From Oxalobacteraceae bacterium OTU3CAMAD1 (GTDB taxonomy: Bacteria > Pseudomonadota > Gammaproteobacteria > Burkholderiales > Burkholderiaceae_D), in the NCBI GenBank assembly GCA_024123915.1, contig CP099650.1, positions 3,286,001-3,350,000 of the forward strand: a DNA stretch of 64,000 nucleotides, read 5' to 3'. Of this stretch, positions 63,922-64,000 are shown one piece after another. Every line of letters begins with the position of its first letter. The first letter of the stretch is position 1. The notes under the pieces are model-generated. The model made no database searches. It saw nothing but the letters and a program-made list of their open reading frames with translations, and was not told the DNA's origin. A program made the position numbers and the translations under genes.

Positions 63922-64000
63922 TTACAGGACGTTGAACAACGACAGGTCGCTCACCTTGGCATAGGCTTTGTACGACGCTTCCAGCGACAAATTATACCCG
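63922..64000 (-). CDS. flgL: 3' end of a probable flagellar hook-filament junction protein FlgL (partial)
   Basis: Only the last 25 codons are inside the window; the protein ends in GYNLSLEASYKAYAKVSD, then LSLFNVL and stop. The final pattern (helix with A-x-x-A-Y-x-K-V-S-x-L-S-L-F-N) matches FlgL, whose C-terminal helix packs against the FlgK/FliC junction. The reading frame is open to the edge. The call rests on a short tail, so another flagellin-type protein is possible. Confidence 0.55.
   Translation of the reverse strand, partial: GYNLSLEASYKAYAKVSDLSLFNVL

Overview
The window is GC-rich bacterial chromosome, most likely from a betaproteobacterium of the order Burkholderiales and plausibly an Oxalobacteraceae of the Massilia/Duganella/Janthinobacterium kind. 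That placement is an inference from gene content (a DUF3460 protein, recCBD gene order, a FecI/FecR/TonB-receptor operon, many hybrid kinases and GGDEF/EAL proteins, a flagellar filament-region gene at the right edge) and from base composition; there is no rRNA marker. I see no phage integrase, transposase, CRISPR array, tRNA or rRNA gene.

Layout. 0-5.3 kb: small unknown proteins, an orphan LuxR-type response regulator, a UBP-type zinc-finger protein, a succinate-semialdehyde-type aldehyde dehydrogenase, two unrecognised genes and an FKBP lipoprotein. 5.3-6.8 kb: a divergent TetR regulator / short-chain dehydrogenase pair sharing a control region with a good promoter and operator-like palindromes. 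6.8-12.2 kb: an iron-uptake operon (ECF sigma factor, FecR-type anti-sigma, STN-domain TonB receptor, PepSY membrane protein) behind a possible Fur box. 12.2-15.5 kb: a secreted GH28 polygalacturonase, a CPBP-family membrane protein with an altered first motif, and an HD phosphohydrolase. 15.6-18.8 kb: a 1044-residue fusion of an acetoacetate-decarboxylase-like domain and a phytoene-desaturase-like FAD oxidoreductase. 19-22 kb: a GNAT/XRE-cupin pair, a small hydrophilic protein, a flavodoxin-fold reductase and a DUF3597 protein. 22-29 kb: a 7TMR-DISM hybrid kinase, a LysE exporter, a YceI lipoprotein and two glutathione S-transferases.

28.8-41.8 kb is a signalling block. One minus-strand operon encodes a REC-GGDEF-EAL protein with a broken EAL motif, a 1638-residue hybrid kinase with an array of nearly identical 92-residue HAMP-type repeats, and a CheR-like protein with a degenerate SAM motif. 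Next to it lie a secreted PHP-fold metallohydrolase and a CHASE-PAS hybrid kinase. 41.8-51 kb is the tightly overlapping recC-recB-recD operon for double-strand-break repair. 51-54.6 kb holds a D,D-endopeptidase-type penicillin-binding protein, a single-domain Mop protein and a sulfate-binding protein. 54.8-64 kb holds a class II glutamine amidotransferase, a degenerate stand-alone EAL protein, cell-envelope proteins (including a DUF882/M15 protein), an amino-acid ABC binding protein plus permease without an adjacent ATPase, a PAS-GGDEF-EAL protein, and, entering from the right edge, the end of a probable flgL followed by an unrecognised gene.

A family of short palindromic elements built on GGCGGATTA...TAATCCGCC sits in four intergenic regions, usually as inverted pairs (REPIN-like); at 54.6 kb a 100-bp unit is duplicated in tandem. 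A different 24-bp-arm hairpin lies at 60.4 kb. The best candidates for undescribed biology are the decarboxylase-oxidoreductase fusion and the HAMP-array kinase operon with its two catalytically altered partners.
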